A stretch of DNA of 42,608 nt, taken from assembly GCA_937981575.1 (NCBI GenBank), contig CALJNR010000123.1, positions 1 to 42,608 on the forward strand, read 5' to 3'. The notes below the pieces were generated by a model. That model was not told the origin of the DNA. It saw only the letters and a list, made by a program, of their open reading frames with translations, and ran no database searches. Numbering within the stretch: the stretch's first letter is position 1; the number at the start of each line of letters is the position of its first letter. The position numbers and the translations under genes are program-made. This DNA is from an uncultured Clostridia bacterium (GTDB taxonomy: Bacteria > Bacillota > Clostridia > Lachnospirales > Cellulosilyticaceae). Shown piece after piece: positions 39,832 to 42,608 of the stretch.

Positions 39832-40553
39832 ATATTATAGTAACAGAAAACTATGAAACATTAAGTGAAGAGGCGGCAAAGAGAATTGCTGAAGTTATTA
39901 AAAATAAACCGAATGCAGTGCTTGGCCTTGCAACCGGAAGCACCCCAGTTGGGATGTACAAAAAGTTGGTAGAGTATAACAGAGAAAATCAGATTGATTT
40001 TTCACAGGTTACGACGTTTAACTTAGATGAATACATAGGAATACCATCAGAGCATTCACAAAGTTATAGGTATTTTATGGATCATCATCTATTTAACCAT
40101 ATTAATATAGACTATAAGAGAACACATGTACCAAATGGCATGGCAAAAGATATCAAAGTTGAATGTGAAGCGTATGATGAACGGATAAGAAGCCATGGAG
40201 GAATTGATATTCAAGTTTTAGGAATAGGCAATAACGGTCATATTGGCTTTAATGAACCTGACAGTTCACTAATTGTTGGCACTCATGTAACAGAACTTAC
40301 AGAAGACACAATACAGGCTAATTCAAGGTTTTTTAATACAATCAGCGAAGTACCAACCAAAGCCATTACAATGGGAATCGGAGATATTATGAAAGCCAAA
40401 GAAGTTATACTTCTTGCAAGCGGCAATTCAAAAGCAGATATTATCAGCAAATTATTAGAAGATAAAATTGATACACACATTCCAGCCTCTCTGCTTCAGG
40501 CACATCCAAATGTTACTATCATTGTGGATCAGCAGGCAGGGAAGCATTTATAA
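39828..40553 (+). CDS. nagB: Glucosamine-6-phosphate deaminase
   Basis: The 241-residue enzyme converts glucosamine-6-phosphate to fructose-6-phosphate and ammonia, feeding amino sugars into glycolysis. The catalytic Asp67 (TFNLDEYIG), His138 and Glu143 (GNNGHIGFNEP) are present, with the phosphate-binding LATGSTPVGMYKKL. The residue before Gly-His is Asn, as I recall for Gram-positive NagB. The length is that of the short Bacillus-type enzyme, without the allosteric C-terminal extension of Escherichia coli NagB. ATG overlaps the nagR stop by 4 bases, so translation is coupled. Confidence 0.95.
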   Translation: MNIIVTENYETLSEEAAKRIAEVIKNKPNAVLGLATGSTPVGMYKKLVEYNRENQIDFSQVTTFNLDEYIGIPSEHSQSYRYFMDHHLFNHINIDYKRTHVPNGMAKDIKVECEAYDERIRSHGGIDIQVLGIGNNGHIGFNEPDSSLIVGTHVTELTEDTIQANSRFFNTISEVPTKAITMGIGDIMKAKEVILLASGNSKADIISKLLEDKIDTHIPASLLQAHPNVTIIVDQQAGKHL

Positions 40554-40574
40554 ATCCTTTACTGCTTAGTGAAA

Positions 40575-40617
40575 CAATTAAATAATACCCCATTTTTTAT
40601 GGGGTATTATTTAATTG
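40575..40617. terminator. Terminator after nagB
   Basis: A perfect 18-bp stem (40575-40592 with 40600-40617) has a 7-base T-rich loop. It is stable and ends the nagR-nagB transcript. Confidence 0.85.
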
Positions 40618-40848
40618 TTGGAATTTGCTTTAAGAATAAATAAAATAAAACCATGTAAAAGAACGCGTAATTTGGTATAATATGTTGTATAGTAACCGTA
40701 AATAGTATAGCAAAATCAACTTGACAGAGCTTTTTCCGTAAAGCAGTAATGTCTGCGTTAGAAAAGGAAGAAGGCAGCGGGAGGCAGCGATTAAGCTTAT
40801 GAAAAAGCAGCTATCATATACGCCAGAAGTATAGAAAGGAATAAGACG
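40618..40848 (+). other. Leader region of the sensor kinase gene
   Basis: About 230 bases contain a TATAAT (40676-40681) with no good -35. A TTGACA (40721-40726) is followed 18 bases later by only a poor -10 (AGTAAT). A GAAAGGA ribosome binding site lies 8 bases before the ATG at 40849. No other gene is visible. Confidence 0.4.
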
Positions 40849-42608
40849 ATGAGGAGCTCCTTGAGAGAATTTTATTATAAAATACCTATTAAAGTTAAAT
40901 GGACTATATTTATTTGTATTTTAGTTTTATATCCTATTATTTTTATTGGCTACATTGGCTATACACAGTATGAAGAAGTGATTACCAAACATTTCGTAGA
41001 ATCTATGCAGAAAGAAATTCTGCTAATCTTAGAAGATACGCAAGATAACATACAAAAGCTTGAAGAGTTTGTGTCCGAATTAAAGTATGATGAGGCTATA
41101 CATAATTTTAATCAAAGATATTATGCTGCTATAGAAGAAAAACAGAAAGCAGGCTATTCATTAGCGGCTAAAAAGGACCAGGCATTAGAAGACAAGATGG
41201 TCATAAACTATAATGTGGTTGGTGACTATGAACTTGGAACGCTGGTAACGGGTTATTTAACATCAATTGTTCTGTCAAAACCAGAGATTGATGTTGGGGG
41301 ATATGAGTTTCGGGATCATAATACCCAGTATATTGTAAGTAAGAGGAAATCCTATGCCGAAGAGCAGGACTTTAGAAATAAGCATATCTTTTCTAAAATG
41401 CGGGAAGAACTTGTTGGGCCGCATAAAGTTTTTGCATATTATGTGGATGAGGAAAGTAATATTTATATAGGAGAGAGAATATTTGACAGGAACACATTTG
41501 AAGCAGTAGGAATCCTTGTATTTAAGATCAAAAAAGACTATATAATAGGTAAATACGGCAATATCGTCAATGATTCTACAGAAGGTATTTACATCATAGA
41601 TAATAAGGGAAAGGAAATATTAAGCAAGGGGAATCTACCGGAAGATAAATGGATAAAGATGAGAGAATTTCTAAATATTAAGGCTGATGAAGGAAAGCTT
41701 TATTTAACGGAGAATAAAAAACAGGCTGTGCTTTATGCTCAGATCAGTTCGCTGAATTTAATAATGTACAGCGGTGTTTTTATTTCTAAAGATATTCTTC
41801 TTGAAAACATCAGGCAGCTCTCTAGCAATATTATTCTTATATGTATTTGTGTTCTGCCCATTTTCCTCCTTTTCGCAGCAAGACTTTATAAAGAAATTAT
41901 CTATCCTATCTATATTTTAAGCGGAAAAATGAAGCAGATCGAAGATGGGGATATGGGTGTGGTGATGAGCAGTGACAGAAGAGATGAACTTGGCTATCTT
42001 TTTGGCACCTTCAATAATATGAGCAAACGTATACAGTATTTGGTTAACATTGTATATAAAGAAGAAATTGCCCTAAAGAACGCCGAAATTAAGATGCTGC
42101 AAGACCAAATTAATCCGCACTTCCTCTATAATACTTTAGAAATGATCAACTGGAAGGCAAGACTATCTGGGGATCATGAAATATCTGAAATGATAGAAGC
42201 GCTCTCTGGTATTATGGAAGTAAATATAGACAGAAGAAAAATTCCTTTTCTAACAATTGAAGAAGAAATTAGATATTTAGATAACTATATGCTGCTTATT
42301 CATAAACGGTTTGGAGAAAAGATTATTTTTACAAAAGATGTAGATTCACAGGCATATACTTGTAAAATACCCCGCATTATGCTTCAGCCGCTTATTGAAA
42401 ATGCTATCAGCCATGGTATTGAACCTATAGGGTGTGGGACGATTCATTTAGACGTAAAAAAAGAGGAAGATAAGCTTATGATTATGATCAAAGATGATGG
42501 ACAGGGGATGGAAGAAGAGGTTCTAGCTGATCTTCGGGCACAAATGTCTGATACGCAGCAAACAACAGGAAAAGTAGGGGTTATTAATGTGCAAAAACGT
42601 ATTAAGCT
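40849..42608 (+). CDS. YesM/LytS-type sensor histidine kinase (C-terminus cut by window edge)
   Basis: The open frame from ATG 40849 runs off the window end at 586 codons. There is an N-terminal membrane segment (residues 20-40), a large extracellular sensor region to about 320, a second membrane segment near 325-345 and a HAMP domain (YPIYILSGKMKQIEDGDMG). The His_kinase domain has the phosphoacceptor His424 in QDQINPHFLYNTLEMIN. The ATPase domain starts with PRIMLQPLIENAISHGIE and has the G1-box-like IMIKDDGQGMEEE. This is the two-membrane-pass YesM/LytS family that usually pairs with an AraC-type response regulator and controls sugar ABC transporters. The partner should lie just beyond the window. 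Confidence 0.92.
   Translation, partial: MRSSLREFYYKIPIKVKWTIFICILVLYPIIFIGYIGYTQYEEVITKHFVESMQKEILLILEDTQDNIQKLEEFVSELKYDEAIHNFNQRYYAAIEEKQKAGYSLAAKKDQALEDKMVINYNVVGDYELGTLVTGYLTSIVLSKPEIDVGGYEFRDHNTQYIVSKRKSYAEEQDFRNKHIFSKMREELVGPHKVFAYYVDEESNIYIGERIFDRNTFEAVGILVFKIKKDYIIGKYGNIVNDSTEGIYIIDNKGKEILSKGNLPEDKWIKMREFLNIKADEGKLYLTENKKQAVLYAQISSLNLIMYSGVFISKDILLENIRQLSSNIILICICVLPIFLLFAARLYKEIIYPIYILSGKMKQIEDGDMGVVMSSDRRDELGYLFGTFNNMSKRIQYLVNIVYKEEIALKNAEIKMLQDQINPHFLYNTLEMINWKARLSGDHEISEMIEALSGIMEVNIDRRKIPFLTIEEEIRYLDNYMLLIHKRFGEKIIFTKDVDSQAYTCKIPRIMLQPLIENAISHGIEPIGCGTIHLDVKKEEDKLMIMIKDDGQGMEEEVLADLRAQMSDTQQTTGKVGVINVQKRIK

Noticed and set aside
1..42608. CRISPR arrays, tRNA or rRNA genes, prophage or insertion sequences
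   Set aside because: I saw no regularly spaced direct repeats, no tRNA-like cloverleaf, no rRNA sequence and no transposase, integrase or phage structural genes.

Overview
The window looks like chromosomal DNA of a low-GC, Gram-positive, spore-forming anaerobe of the class Clostridia. The evidence is a small acid-soluble spore protein gene (sspH), an S-layer-homology (SLH) anchored glucanase, an aldehyde:ferredoxin oxidoreductase, a Tad pilus locus without an outer-membrane secretin, strong AGGAGG ribosome binding sites and many hairpin-plus-T-tract terminators. A polysaccharide-degrading relative of the Lachnospirales (Cellulosilyticum-like) is plausible but is only inference. I see no rRNA, tRNA, insertion sequence, prophage or CRISPR array.

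Layout. Bases 1-5240 hold single genes: a cut-off DUF362-like gene, a multi-pass membrane protein, a sugar (sorbosone/glucose) dehydrogenase-like propeller, a secreted permuted-papain hydrolase and an MFS transporter behind a GntR-type operator. Bases 5347-8576 hold a membrane-anchored L,D-transpeptidase and a lectin-like beta-propeller protein with an unrecognised N-terminal domain. Bases 8620-10770 hold a CDP-alcohol phosphatidyltransferase and a MepA-like MATE exporter; the exporter has its own promoter and a leader resembling the guanidine-IV (mepA motif) riboswitch. Bases 10892-13166 hold a secreted helical protein, a P-loop protein gene broken by one in-frame TAA, and sspH, a short gene with a sporulation-type promoter. 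Bases 13419-21333 hold a 1383-residue SLH/GH16/CBM protein, a dicarboxylate/amino-acid symporter and a large secreted beta-propeller protein.

Bases 21416-31476 are a compact Tad (Flp) pilus locus: prepilin peptidase, DegS/DegU-like kinase and regulator, Flp pilin, TadE, TadG, a CpaB with an added LysM domain, TadZ with a receiver domain, TadA, TadB, TadC and a DUF192 protein. A terminator follows the regulator and a 15-bp hairpin follows flp, so the pilin can be expressed apart from the regulators and in excess over the assembly genes. A pentapeptide-repeat gene with its own promoter follows.

Bases 32357-34460 are the agmatine-to-putrescine pair aguA-aguB. Bases 34923-37239 are a ferredoxin plus aldehyde:ferredoxin oxidoreductase operon. 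A DUF1540 gene follows. Bases 37834-40617 are amino-sugar catabolism: nagA diverges from nagR-nagB, with a NagR/DasR-type operator between them. The window ends inside a YesM/LytS-type sensor kinase (40849 to the edge). That gene has no stop inside the window.

The best leads are the riboswitch-like leader, the self-regulated Tad locus with its CpaB-LysM fusion, the unsecreted lectin-like propeller protein and the interrupted P-loop gene.
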